Shown here: positions 1 through 8,128 of the stretch, piece after piece | Layout of the letters: each line of letters begins with the position of its first letter | Numbering within the stretch: the first letter of the stretch is position 1 | NCBI RefSeq assembly: GCF_002285435.1 | Contig: NZ_NSBT01000025.1 | Coordinates: 1-62,500, forward strand | Reading direction: 5' to 3' | Source: Actibacterium ureilyticum | GTDB taxonomy: Bacteria; Pseudomonadota; Alphaproteobacteria; Rhodobacterales; Rhodobacteraceae | Length of the DNA stretch: 62,500 nucleotides | Position numbers and translations under genes: made by a program | The notes under the pieces: generated by a model | Databases searched by the model: none | The model's input: the letters and a program-made list of their open reading frames with translations, nothing else | What the model was told of the DNA's origin: nothing

Positions 1-26
1 AAGCCCGCACATCGACCCCCGCACAT

Positions 27-64
27 ATGCACAGACATTTCAAACATCTCACGCTTCTGTGCAT
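27..64. promoter_or_regulatory. 9-bp inverted repeat upstream of a small secreted-protein gene
   Basis: ATGCACAGA at 27-35 is matched exactly by TCTGTGCAT at 56-64, separated by 20 bases, about 95 bases before the first gene. The spacing (29 bases centre to centre, close to three helical turns) suits a dimeric regulator site or a weak hairpin. No regulator can be named, and a chance occurrence is not excluded. Confidence 0.3.
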
Positions 65-159
65 TGTAGTGAGCGATTTGCGCCCCCAGATCGGTGTCAT
101 CGGCAGCAGGCCCGCTGCCAACAAACTGAAAAGACACCGACCCTGAAAGGAACTTGAAA

Positions 160-465
160 ATGAAAACCCTCGCACTGACCACCGCCCTGATCGCTGGCCT
201 GACCGCTCCGGCCTTTGCCAACAACTTCAGCATCGTCGACGCCGACCGCGACGGTCAGGACCGTCTGGTCTATGACCTGCCGGAAAACAATGTTGCGCTG
301 TCGACGGCGAACTCGCTGAACCCCGTTGCCAGTGCCATCGCCGCTGACATCGTGGCCAATGGCGACGAGTTCGAACGCTCGACCGGCCGCGGCGTGACGC
401 CGACCGTTTACGTGACGGATGGCGAGTACAACCCCGAAGACTTCCGCTCGGGCTCGAACTCGTAA
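160..465 (+). CDS. Small secreted protein of unknown function
   Basis: This is a 101-residue protein of no family I recognise. An N-terminal signal peptide is clear: a Lys after Met, a hydrophobic run, then a cleavage-like APAFA-NN site near residue 20. The mature part of about 80 residues is acidic, rich in Asp, Asn and Ser, and has no cysteine. The ATG at 160 was chosen because GAAAGG lies 9 bases upstream; an in-frame TTG at 154 sits too close to that ribosome-binding site. It is monocistronic, ends in a strong shared terminator, and faces the large minus-strand gene that follows. It probably acts in the periplasm or outside the cell. Confidence 0.7.
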   Translation: MKTLALTTALIAGLTAPAFANNFSIVDADRDGQDRLVYDLPENNVALSTANSLNPVASAIAADIVANGDEFERSTGRGVTPTVYVTDGEYNPEDFRSGSNS

Positions 466-486
466 GCTCTGACAAGACCTGAAACG

Positions 487-515
487 AAACGGGGGCCCTG
501 ATCGGCCCCCGTTTT
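487..515. terminator. Bidirectional intrinsic terminator
   Basis: AAACGGGGGCC pairs with GGCCCCCGTTT around a short loop and is followed by TTTT. The A-rich left side gives a T-rich tail on the other strand, so it can end both the small secreted-protein gene and the converging 797-residue gene. Confidence 0.85.
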
Positions 516-2908
516 CAATTAGAAGCTTCGGGATCCGCAGCCCCGACATTCAGCGAAACCGGTTGTTTCGCCGCGATCAGGCTGGTGCCGCCCGGCACCG
601 ATTTCTGCAAGGTTGGCAGGACCAGCGTAAACGCCAGCGCCGCCGCCGCCGCCTTGAGGCTCAGCCCGCTGCGGAAATGATACAGCACCAGCAGCGCACC
701 GATCGGCAGGTTCTGCAAAAGCACCAGCACCGTCAGCGCATAGGTGATCATCTTTTGCTTTGGCGCGGGTTTGGCTTTTGCTTCGGCCTGTGACTTGGCC
801 GCTCCTTTGCCCTTCAGCACGCCGCCAAGCTTTTCTTCCAGCTTGCCCCATCCCGGGGTCAGCGCATCGGCATCCGGTAAGGGGGCCTCGGTCTTCTGGC
901 TGACCCGCTGAAACAGCGCATCCAGATCGGCCTTGGTCTCTGCGCGGCTGGCCTGTGGTGTGCCATCGGCGCTGGGCGGCTTCACGTTCATGGCGGCCTC
1001 GCCCATCGTGGCGGGGAAGGGCGAGCGCGTGGCCCGCGTGCCGTCGATCACCATGTCGGGCACCGCAGTGCCCCCTTCGACCCGGCTCAGGCGGATAGCG
1101 CCGAACGGGTGTTTCTCGGACGGGGGCAGCAGCGCGACACGGGCGCAATCACCGGCGTCATGGCCCACAAGGTCGCCGTCTTCGGGCAGCGTGTTTTCGC
1201 GATAGCAATGCGCCACCAGATCGGTGGCCAGTTTCAGGTTCTTCTTGGCCCCGGCGGCGTTGGGCGCCATCAGCACCTCGCGCCCCAGGAAATGCGCGGC
1301 GCCGTCCAGCTGGAACCCGGCCAAGAGCTTGCCGTTGGCGTCCTTGCCCGTGCCCTGGAACCGGGGCTTCAGATACAGGTCCAGCGGCAGATCGACATAG
1401 CCATACATCAGGCCGAAACTGCCTTCCATCAGCTTGTCGGACTGGCCCCAGTGGAACACGTCGATGACACTGTTCTTGGCCAGGAACTCCATCGCGCCCC
1501 GCGCCAGCAGCAGCCGGGTTTCGAAATCGTCGACGGATTCGCTGTTCATGCCGATGCGCGTCAGGAAATCGTTGGTCTGCGCGGTTTCGTCCATGGGCAC
1601 CGCGCCCTTTACCACGCTCACCAGGAAATGGCCGTAATGCTGTTCGACCGCCTGGCGCAGGTCGCTGCCCGAAAGCTTTCGGTGCGACATGTCGCGGGCG
1701 TTTTCGAACCGGGCCTTGTCCAGCGGGCGGTTGGCCATCTGGATGGTGATGTGCAGATCGGCACCGCCCGGCGGGGTGATCAGCACGAAGCCCTCATCGA
1801 TATTGGCCGGGTGAAACACGATGCCCCGCGCCGCGCCCAGGATGTTCATCACCTGGGTGAAGGCATCGATCTGGAACGGGGCCTGTTTGCCGAAGCTTTC
1901 CGCGCTGTAAAGCGCGGCGATCTCCAGCGCCTTGGGGCGGCCTTCGGCGGTGCAAAGCCCGCTTTGGTCGGGCGTGCTTGCGGCGGGATGCGCCGCTGAC
2001 GGGTCGGCCTTGCGCACCGTGGCCAGCGGATCGTCGGGCACGGGCGGTGCGGAAATCGGCGTGATGGTGGCGGCGATCTGACCGTTGGGAAAACCGTTGC
2101 CCCCGGGCAGATGGCGCAGCTGAACCTGATAGGCCCCCGCCACCGGGATCGTGGCCCCGTCGCGCAGGCTGTTTTCACCGCGCAGGAACTGATCCAGCAG
2201 GCAATCGATGACCGCCGCCGCCTTGTTGAAGGGTTCGGTCGTTTCCTGCACCACGATGGGCTTGCCCAGAAACAGCTCTGTCCCATTCACGACCGAGCCC
2301 AGAAAGCGGTTGCCCTGCGCGTCGGTGCCGCTGGAAAACAGCCCGTGATGGGTGACCAGGGGGGTCGGGAAATCGGCATGCGCGGTATTGTCGATCAGCT
2401 CGGGCAGGAACAGGTTGTTGGACTGGCACCAATGCACCAGCGTCGGCCGGGCCAGCTGAAAGACCTCGATCATGGCGCGGTGCAGCACCTTGATCTTGGT
2501 GACCAGATCGGCGGGCTTGACCTCCTCGGTGGCGCCCAGCTTCTCCTCGAAGGCGCGCATCTCGGGCGTCTTGTGGATCGGGCCGTCGCCGACGGTGATA
2601 AAGATGTTCGAGGTATGCCGCCCGACCAGCCCCGCATAATCGACATTCTGCGCCTGGACAAAGGGCGAGGCCAGCGCATCGGCAAAACCCGCAGGCGCCA
2701 GCCGGTCGGTGTTCAGCGAAATCAGGATATGCATGTCCGGATGGGTGAACATCGCGAAGCGTTCGCCGGCGGCCTTGGTCGGGTTGAAAACCATGCCCAG
2801 CTCGGCCACGCGGGCGTTGATCCGGGCCAGCAGCTTGGCAAAGACGATCGGCGGATAACGGTTTTCGTAAAGAAGGGCAGCTTCGACGTTCAGCGGGCGA
2901 TCATACAT
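515..2908 (-). CDS. Internally duplicated membrane-anchored protein, unknown family
   Basis: A 797-residue protein I cannot assign to a named family with confidence. Residues about 1-285 and 328-611 look like two diverged copies of one domain: both open with an (E)AALY segment, continue through a hydrophobic strand (HILISLN / HITIQMA) and a second one (NIFITVGDG / HFLVSVVKG), then a helix and a W-containing strand (VHWCQSN / FHWGQSD). A charged, Ala/Pro/Lys-rich linker (about 612-718) leads to two hydrophobic segments near 720-745 and 749-770, so the duplicated part is probably cytoplasmic or periplasmic with a C-terminal anchor. The ATG at 2908 (GGAA upstream) is preferred to an in-frame TTG at 2926. 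It lies 94 bases behind a membrane-tethered winged-helix regulator on the same strand. A distant relation to the DUF4261 group is possible but unproven. Confidence 0.7.
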   Translation of the reverse strand: MYDRPLNVEAALLYENRYPPIVFAKLLARINARVAELGMVFNPTKAAGERFAMFTHPDMHILISLNTDRLAPAGFADALASPFVQAQNVDYAGLVGRHTSNIFITVGDGPIHKTPEMRAFEEKLGATEEVKPADLVTKIKVLHRAMIEVFQLARPTLVHWCQSNNLFLPELIDNTAHADFPTPLVTHHGLFSSGTDAQGNRFLGSVVNGTELFLGKPIVVQETTEPFNKAAAVIDCLLDQFLRGENSLRDGATIPVAGAYQVQLRHLPGGNGFPNGQIAATITPISAPPVPDDPLATVRKADPSAAHPAASTPDQSGLCTAEGRPKALEIAALYSAESFGKQAPFQIDAFTQVMNILGAARGIVFHPANIDEGFVLITPPGGADLHITIQMANRPLDKARFENARDMSHRKLSGSDLRQAVEQHYGHFLVSVVKGAVPMDETAQTNDFLTRIGMNSESVDDFETRLLLARGAMEFLAKNSVIDVFHWGQSDKLMEGSFGLMYGYVDLPLDLYLKPRFQGTGKDANGKLLAGFQLDGAAHFLGREVLMAPNAAGAKKNLKLATDLVAHCYRENTLPEDGDLVGHDAGDCARVALLPPSEKHPFGAIRLSRVEGGTAVPDMVIDGTRATRSPFPATMGEAAMNVKPPSADGTPQASRAETKADLDALFQRVSQKTEAPLPDADALTPGWGKLEEKLGGVLKGKGAAKSQAEAKAKPAPKQKMITYALTVLVLLQNLPIGALLVLYHFRSGLSLKAAAAALAFTLVLPTLQKSVPGGTSLIAAKQPVSLNVGAADPEASN

Positions 2909-3002
2909 CTCTGATTCCGGAAACAATGGCGACGCTGAGCAAGATTATGCCGATATGTGGCAAAAATTGGAGCGCTCTGGTCCCATTCTGTGGAACGCTG
3001 CG

Positions 3003-3707
3003 TCAAATCATCTTTATGACGTCCTTGTCGATTGCCAGAAGATAGCCCTGACGCGCGACATTCTTCACCAGAAGCTCGCTGACCATCTGGTTGCCCAGGC
3101 TGTCGCGCAGCCGCTTGATTCGCGTGGCGCCTGCGGCCTCGTCGCAATCGGCCGCGTCCCGGCCCGAGATCACCGCCTCGATCTGGGCGCCGCTCAGCAT
3201 CTCGTCATCCATCCGCGCCTCGGCCAGGACCGACAGGGTCTCAATCGCGGCGGGCGTCAGCTTGAATTCCATGTTGTTCAACAAAACCGTATTCTCGCCC
3301 CGGCTGATCAGAAGCGAGCCCACCTGAATGCCCGTGCGCTCGATCTCGCCCATGCGGCGGTTCAGGCCGATGATCGTGACCAAAAACACCAGCGCCGCCA
3401 CCAGCAGCGCGGTGGAAAACACCAGCAGCACGAAGATCACCCCGCGATAGGAACTGAGCACGCCGGAAAACGCGGTGCCGGATTCGGCCAGGATCTCCAG
3501 CAGCTTGATCTCGGCATTCGCGGTCAGGTCGTCGTTTTCGACAAAGATCCGCTCGACCCGCGCGTTGAACGCGTTCGCGTCCGGCAGGTTCACGAACAGC
3601 AAGATCGCCGCCACCAGCAGGATCAGCACAATCGCGGCAATGCCCAGCGGTACGATGCGGGTCGCAAGCCGCGCGGGATCAGTAACGAAGGTAGAACGCT
3701 CCGGCAC
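3003..3707 (-). CDS. Membrane-tethered winged-helix (OmpR/ToxR-type) regulator
   Basis: A 234-residue protein with two strong transmembrane segments (about 18-40 and 89-114) enclosing a roughly 48-residue loop, then a C-terminal domain (about 135-228) with the layout of an OmpR/PhoB winged helix: short strands, FKLTPAAIETL as the first helix, a likely recognition helix GATRIKRLRDSLG, and a wing around KNVARQGYLL. There is no receiver domain. It therefore looks like a membrane-integrated one-component regulator sensing through its loop or membrane region, with the DNA-binding part in the cytoplasm. The GTG at 3707 is chosen because AAGGAAAGAGA lies just upstream; an ATG at 3755 would overlap the upstream gene heavily. 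It overlaps that gene by 29 bases, implying co-transcription. The fold is inferred from the sequence pattern only. Confidence 0.65.
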   Translation of the reverse strand: MPERSTFVTDPARLATRIVPLGIAAIVLILLVAAILLFVNLPDANAFNARVERIFVENDDLTANAEIKLLEILAESGTAFSGVLSSYRGVIFVLLVFSTALLVAALVFLVTIIGLNRRMGEIERTGIQVGSLLISRGENTVLLNNMEFKLTPAAIETLSVLAEARMDDEMLSGAQIEAVISGRDAADCDEAAGATRIKRLRDSLGNQMVSELLVKNVARQGYLLAIDKDVIKMI

Positions 3708-3975
3708 TCTCTTTCCTTTCCGCCAAACCGTCATTGCCGAAGGTCGACATGACATTCAACAGCTTCCAGCCATCGCCGCGAATGCGCTTGGTGATCTCGG
3801 CGGCGGCTGTCTTGCGGCTGTCGCAGGCGGCCGCCGGAAGCTCGATCACACCATAATGCAAACGCAGGGGCTTATCCTTCTTCGCCTTGTAATCGGCGAA
3901 ACAGGCGGCCGCTGCGGGGCCGGCGGTTCCAAGCCCGATGATCAGGCCAAGGGAAAGTAAAAGGGTCCGTTTCAT
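3679..3975 (-). CDS. Small exported protein, probable first gene of the regulator operon
   Basis: A 98-residue protein with a classical signal peptide (MKRT, hydrophobic run, AGPAAA cleavage region near residue 23). The mature part has two cysteines (ACFADYK, AACDSRK) that could form a disulfide, and ends in FYLRY. The family is not recognised. The ATG at 3975 is chosen because the signal peptide begins there; the reading frame is open further upstream but that extension is not protein-like. No strong ribosome-binding site is seen. It is followed, with a 29-base overlap, by the membrane-tethered winged-helix gene, so it may be the periplasmic partner or sensor input of that regulator; this is inference from position. 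Confidence 0.6.
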   Translation of the reverse strand: MKRTLLLSLGLIIGLGTAGPAAAACFADYKAKKDKPLRLHYGVIELPAAACDSRKTAAAEITKRIRGDGWKLLNVMSTFGNDGLAERKESAGAFYLRY

Positions 3976-4030
3976 GGCGCCGACAATGGCCCCGCTGACG
4001 CCGATATTCAATAACAAGCCGACATTTCCG

Positions 4031-4049
4031 CCGGTTATCGGATAACCGG
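4031..4049. promoter_or_regulatory. 19-bp perfect palindrome in a divergent promoter region
   Basis: CCGGTTATC and GATAACCGG form perfect 9-bp arms around a single central G. It sits in the 167-base gap between the minus-strand small exported gene (start 3975) and the plus-strand His-rich gene (start 4143), without a T-tract. A dimeric-regulator operator is the simplest reading; the cognate regulator is unknown. Confidence 0.5.
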
Positions 4050-4142
4050 GGGGCGTTATTGCCTGTCGTTTCCGGCCCCGGCCAGTCTGTCGATACAAAC
4101 CCGTCGCGGCCTGCCCGTGATGCCACACGAAGGAAACGACAG

Positions 4143-4670
4143 ATGACCAAGACATTCACGGCCCTGTGCCTGTCCGCCGCGATCACCTTGGGCGGTTTTA
4201 CCGCGAAACCGGCCTATGCCGCCGACGGGCAGGGGGTGGCGACCGCCGTTCTGGGCGCGCTGGCGCTTTATGCCATCGCGCGCGAGCTGGACGATGACGA
4301 CGACAAGAACAAAAAGAAGAAAAAGACCGCGTCGAATTCGCATTACCACCACGGTTATACCCACAGTCACACCCACAGCCATAATGGCGCGCATGGTCAC
4401 AGCCACAAGAAGCCGCAGCCGCACAAATACTATCCGCCCCGGCAACGGTATCGCGACGGCCTGGCGCTGCCGGCGCAATGCGTGCGCGACAACCCCTATC
4501 GCAACGGGCCCAGCCGCTTTGTCACGCGGCGGTGCCTGAACGCCAAGGACTATACCCGTCAGCTGCCCAACCAGTGCGCCTTTACCTATCAGGGCCGCAA
4601 CCAGAAGCTGCGCGCCTATGGCACGCGCTGCCTGCAGCAAAAAGGGTACCGGCTCGAGGCCCGGCGCTGA
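4143..4670 (+). CDS. Secreted protein with His-rich, charged low-complexity region
   Basis: A 175-residue exported protein. A signal peptide occupies about residues 1-27 (AKPAYA-AD), followed by a hydrophobic stretch (about 31-47), an acidic block then a lysine block (50-61), a His-rich segment (67-94, eleven histidines in repeated H-S-H/T-H units), and a C-terminal region (about 109-175) with four cysteines (113, 131, 145, 163) that could form two disulfides. The start has AAGGAAACGACAG upstream. The His-rich segment suggests binding of zinc, nickel or copper in the periplasm, but no transporter or metalloregulator lies beside it. The C-terminal part looks folded and is probably the conserved domain. 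The gene diverges from the winged-helix operon across the 4031-4049 palindrome. Family not recognised. Confidence 0.7.
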   Translation: MTKTFTALCLSAAITLGGFTAKPAYAADGQGVATAVLGALALYAIARELDDDDDKNKKKKKTASNSHYHHGYTHSHTHSHNGAHGHSHKKPQPHKYYPPRQRYRDGLALPAQCVRDNPYRNGPSRFVTRRCLNAKDYTRQLPNQCAFTYQGRNQKLRAYGTRCLQQKGYRLEARR

Positions 4671-4685
4671 GGCGCCGGTGAGCAG

Positions 4686-4748
4686 GGGCGTCCGGTAACG
4701 GGGACGCCCTTGGGGGCGGAGGGTTGCGAGGTCCCTCCGCCCCTTTTT
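4686..4748 (+). terminator. Tandem hairpins ending in an intrinsic terminator
   Basis: Two hairpins stand in a row: GGGCGTCC/GGACGCCC (4686-4709), then GGGGCGGAGGG/CCCTCCGCCCC (4713-4743) followed by TTTTT. The second has the form of a strong Rho-independent terminator for the His-rich protein gene. Confidence 0.85.
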
Positions 4749-4787
4749 GCTTGCCAATCGCGGCGCGTGCGGGTTTCAGTTCGCGCC

Positions 4788-5421
4788 ATGACGACAGCAC
4801 CCGATTACAGCCTGGAAACCGCCGCACAGGCGCGTGGCCATCACCGCATCATCGGCGTGGACGAGGTCGGGCGCGGCCCCTGGGCTGGCCCCGTGACCGC
4901 CGCCGCCGTCTGGCTGGACCCGAACCAGATCCCCGCAGGGCTGAACGATTCCAAGAAGTTGAGCGCGGCGCGGCGCGATGCCCTGGCCGATCTGTTGCAG
5001 GGCTGCGCCGTGGTGTCGGTCGCCCATGCCACGGTGGCCGAGATCGACGCGCTGAACATCCTGCGCGCCAGCCACCTGGCCATGTGCCGCGCGGTGGCCG
5101 GGCTGCCGTTCACCCCCGATCTGGCGCTGGTCGATGGCAACCGTTTGCCCGCCGATCTGCCCTGTGCGGGCGAATGCGTGGTCAAGGGCGATGCGCGGTC
5201 GCTGTCCATCGCGGCGGCCTCGATCGTGGCCAAGGTGGCGCGCGATCGCATCATGGTGGATTTGGCGCAACAGCACCCCGGCTATGGCTGGGAAGCCAAC
5301 GCCGGCTATGGGACAAAACTGCATCAGTCCGGTTTGCGAGATTTTGGCGTGACCCCACACCATAGGCGTTCGTTCAAGCCCATCCACAAGATATTGTATC
5401 AAGGGAAAACTGTAAGCGACT

Positions 5422-5423
<2 letters not shown>
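4788..5423 (+). CDS. rnhB: Ribonuclease HII
   Basis: A 211-residue RNase HII, which cleaves the RNA strand of RNA-DNA hybrids and incises at single ribonucleotides in DNA. The family signature is clear: IIGVDEVGRGPWAGPV gives the catalytic Asp25-Glu26 pair, the third acid is Asp116 in ALVDGN, and the fourth is Asp153 in SIVAKVARDRIM. Length is normal (about 200). The ATG at 4788 is the first in frame that leaves a usual N-terminus; no good ribosome-binding site precedes it. It stands directly upstream of ccrM with a 91-base gap that carries the ccrM GANTC sites, a neighbourhood often seen in alphaproteobacteria. Confidence 0.96.
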
Positions 5424-6615
<1,192 letters not shown>

Positions 6616-6667
6616 GTTTCTACGGTGTACCGCCGGTGCCTGTGGCCAGATGCCACGGCATCACCTT

Positions 6668-6697
6668 GCCCCGCCCCCTCCAGGCGGGGCTTTTTTT
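6668..6697 (+). terminator. Intrinsic terminator after ccrM
   Basis: GCCCCGCC (6668-6675) pairs with GGCGGGGC (6683-6690) and runs straight into seven T residues. It ends the ccrM transcript just before the converging small gene. Confidence 0.9.
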
Positions 6698-6708
6698 ATC
6701 TGCCGGAC

Positions 6709-6897
6709 TCAGCCGTCCTTGCGGCGTTCGATGTCCAGGAACCGCTTCATCCGGGTTTGCGTCTCGGCGTGATGCGGGCGCTGTTGCAGCGTCTTGGTCT
6801 GGGGATGCGGCAGATCCTCGGCCTCGATCCGCACATATTGCTCGACCTTGGTCGACGCTTTGCGATCCCGGGTTCTGTCGATGATGTGTTTGGTCAT
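6709..6897 (-). CDS. Small highly charged protein, unknown
   Basis: A 62-residue hydrophilic protein beginning MTKHIIDRTRDRK, rich in Arg, Lys, Glu and Gln, with no cysteine, signal peptide or membrane segment. Start 6897 is chosen because GAAGGGAGG stands about 7 bases upstream. A longer alternative from the ATG at 6969 (86 residues) would overlap the stop of the upstream alkB-like gene as ATGA, so the gene could also be translationally coupled to it. It converges on ccrM across a terminator. It could be a nucleic-acid-associated or regulatory protein; no function can be assigned. Confidence 0.5.
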   Translation of the reverse strand: MTKHIIDRTRDRKASTKVEQYVRIEAEDLPHPQTKTLQQRPHHAETQTRMKRFLDIERRKDG

Positions 6898-6965
6898 GAT
6901 GGCCTCCCTTCGGGTTGGAGGACCTTCATAACACATTTTTCGCCGTTCCGCCTTGATCTGCGTCG

Positions 6966-8096
6966 TCATGCCCCGCGCGGCGGCGGATTGGTGCCCTGTT
7001 TATAGGGCGTCCAGTCGGTGATCTGCGGATAGAATTCGCGCCGCCATTCCCGCACGCGCGGGTTCATCCGGCGACGCCACAGCGGCGGCACCATCGCCAG
7101 CATCGTCATCAGCGGATAGCCATGCGGCAGTTGTGGCGCCTCGTCCGGGGCATAGGTCTGTAGCAGCGGAAACCGCCGGTCGGGTTTATAGTGGTGATCG
7201 GAATGGCGTTGCAGATTGATCAGCAGCCAGTTCGACGCCCGATGCGCCGCGTTCCAGGAATGGCGCGGCTTGACGTGTTCGTATTTGCCGTCGCCCAGGT
7301 GTTCCCGCGTCAGGCCGTAATGTTCGATGTAATTGACCAGCTCCAGCTGCCAGACCGCGACGAAAGCCTGCCACAGGAACAGCGCCAGCCCCAGCCAGCC
7401 GCCCAGCAGCGTGGCCAGCGCCAGCATCGCCACTTGCAACAGCGCATAGCGCCAGAACGGGTTGGCGCGGTCCCACCACGGCCGCCCCTTGCGCGCCAGC
7501 AACGCCCTTTCCGCCTGGAACGCGGACACCGGGCATTCCCGCAGCACGCGCGGAAAGAAGCGGTGAAACCCCTCGTTATAGCGCGCGGTGACCGGGTCGC
7601 GCGGGGTGCCGACATGCAGGTGATGCACCCGCAGGTGTTCGGACCGGAAATGGCTGTAGAGCACCGTCGCCAGCAGCAGATCGCCCAGCCACCGTTCCAG
7701 CCGGTTCTTCTGGTGCATCAGCTCGTGGCTGTAATTGATGCCGATCGTACCCGACATCACCCCCACGCCGAAGAACAGCGCCACCTTTTCCCAGCCCGAC
7801 AGGTGATCGGTGACGCTGACCCAGCGGATCAGCCCGAAGATCACGCAGAACTGGATCGGGAACCAGACCAGGGTGATCAGCCGGTACCAGAACAGCTCGG
7901 CCTCGGGCGTCGCGGGATCGGCGTTTTGCAGGTTCAGCCCGGTCAGCGCGTCCAGCAGCGAAAACAGCCCCCAGGTATAGACCGGCAGCGCCAGCAGCCA
8001 CCAACCGCCTTGCGCCGCCGCCGCGATGGCCAGCGGCACCGTGCCCAGCGACAGCCAGAAGGGCAGGGCGTGCAGGGGTTGGATGATGCGGCTCAT
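6966..8096 (-). CDS. AlkB-type membrane diiron alkane 1-monooxygenase
   Basis: A 376-residue integral membrane non-heme diiron hydroxylase of the alkane 1-monooxygenase/fatty-acid desaturase superfamily, acting in the inner membrane on the terminal carbon of alkanes or similar chains. The histidine boxes are HELMHQ (124-129), EHLRVHH (153-159), the AlkB-specific NYIEHYGL (255-262) and QRHSDHH (296-302). About six hydrophobic segments flank them. Length fits AlkB (about 400), slightly short. The ATG at 8096 gives the usual N-terminus; the ribosome-binding site is weak (GGGAC). It lies 32 bases after mutY, and neither rubredoxin nor rubredoxin reductase is nearby, so the electron donor must be encoded elsewhere. 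The substrate (alkane versus another lipid) is not determined by sequence. Confidence 0.85.
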   Translation of the reverse strand: MSRIIQPLHALPFWLSLGTVPLAIAAAAQGGWWLLALPVYTWGLFSLLDALTGLNLQNADPATPEAELFWYRLITLVWFPIQFCVIFGLIRWVSVTDHLSGWEKVALFFGVGVMSGTIGINYSHELMHQKNRLERWLGDLLLATVLYSHFRSEHLRVHHLHVGTPRDPVTARYNEGFHRFFPRVLRECPVSAFQAERALLARKGRPWWDRANPFWRYALLQVAMLALATLLGGWLGLALFLWQAFVAVWQLELVNYIEHYGLTREHLGDGKYEHVKPRHSWNAAHRASNWLLINLQRHSDHHYKPDRRFPLLQTYAPDEAPQLPHGYPLMTMLAMVPPLWRRRMNPRVREWRREFYPQITDWTPYKQGTNPPPRGA

Positions 8097-8128
8097 GCTG
8101 TGGGTCCCGTGGTCATGCGCAATCTGTC

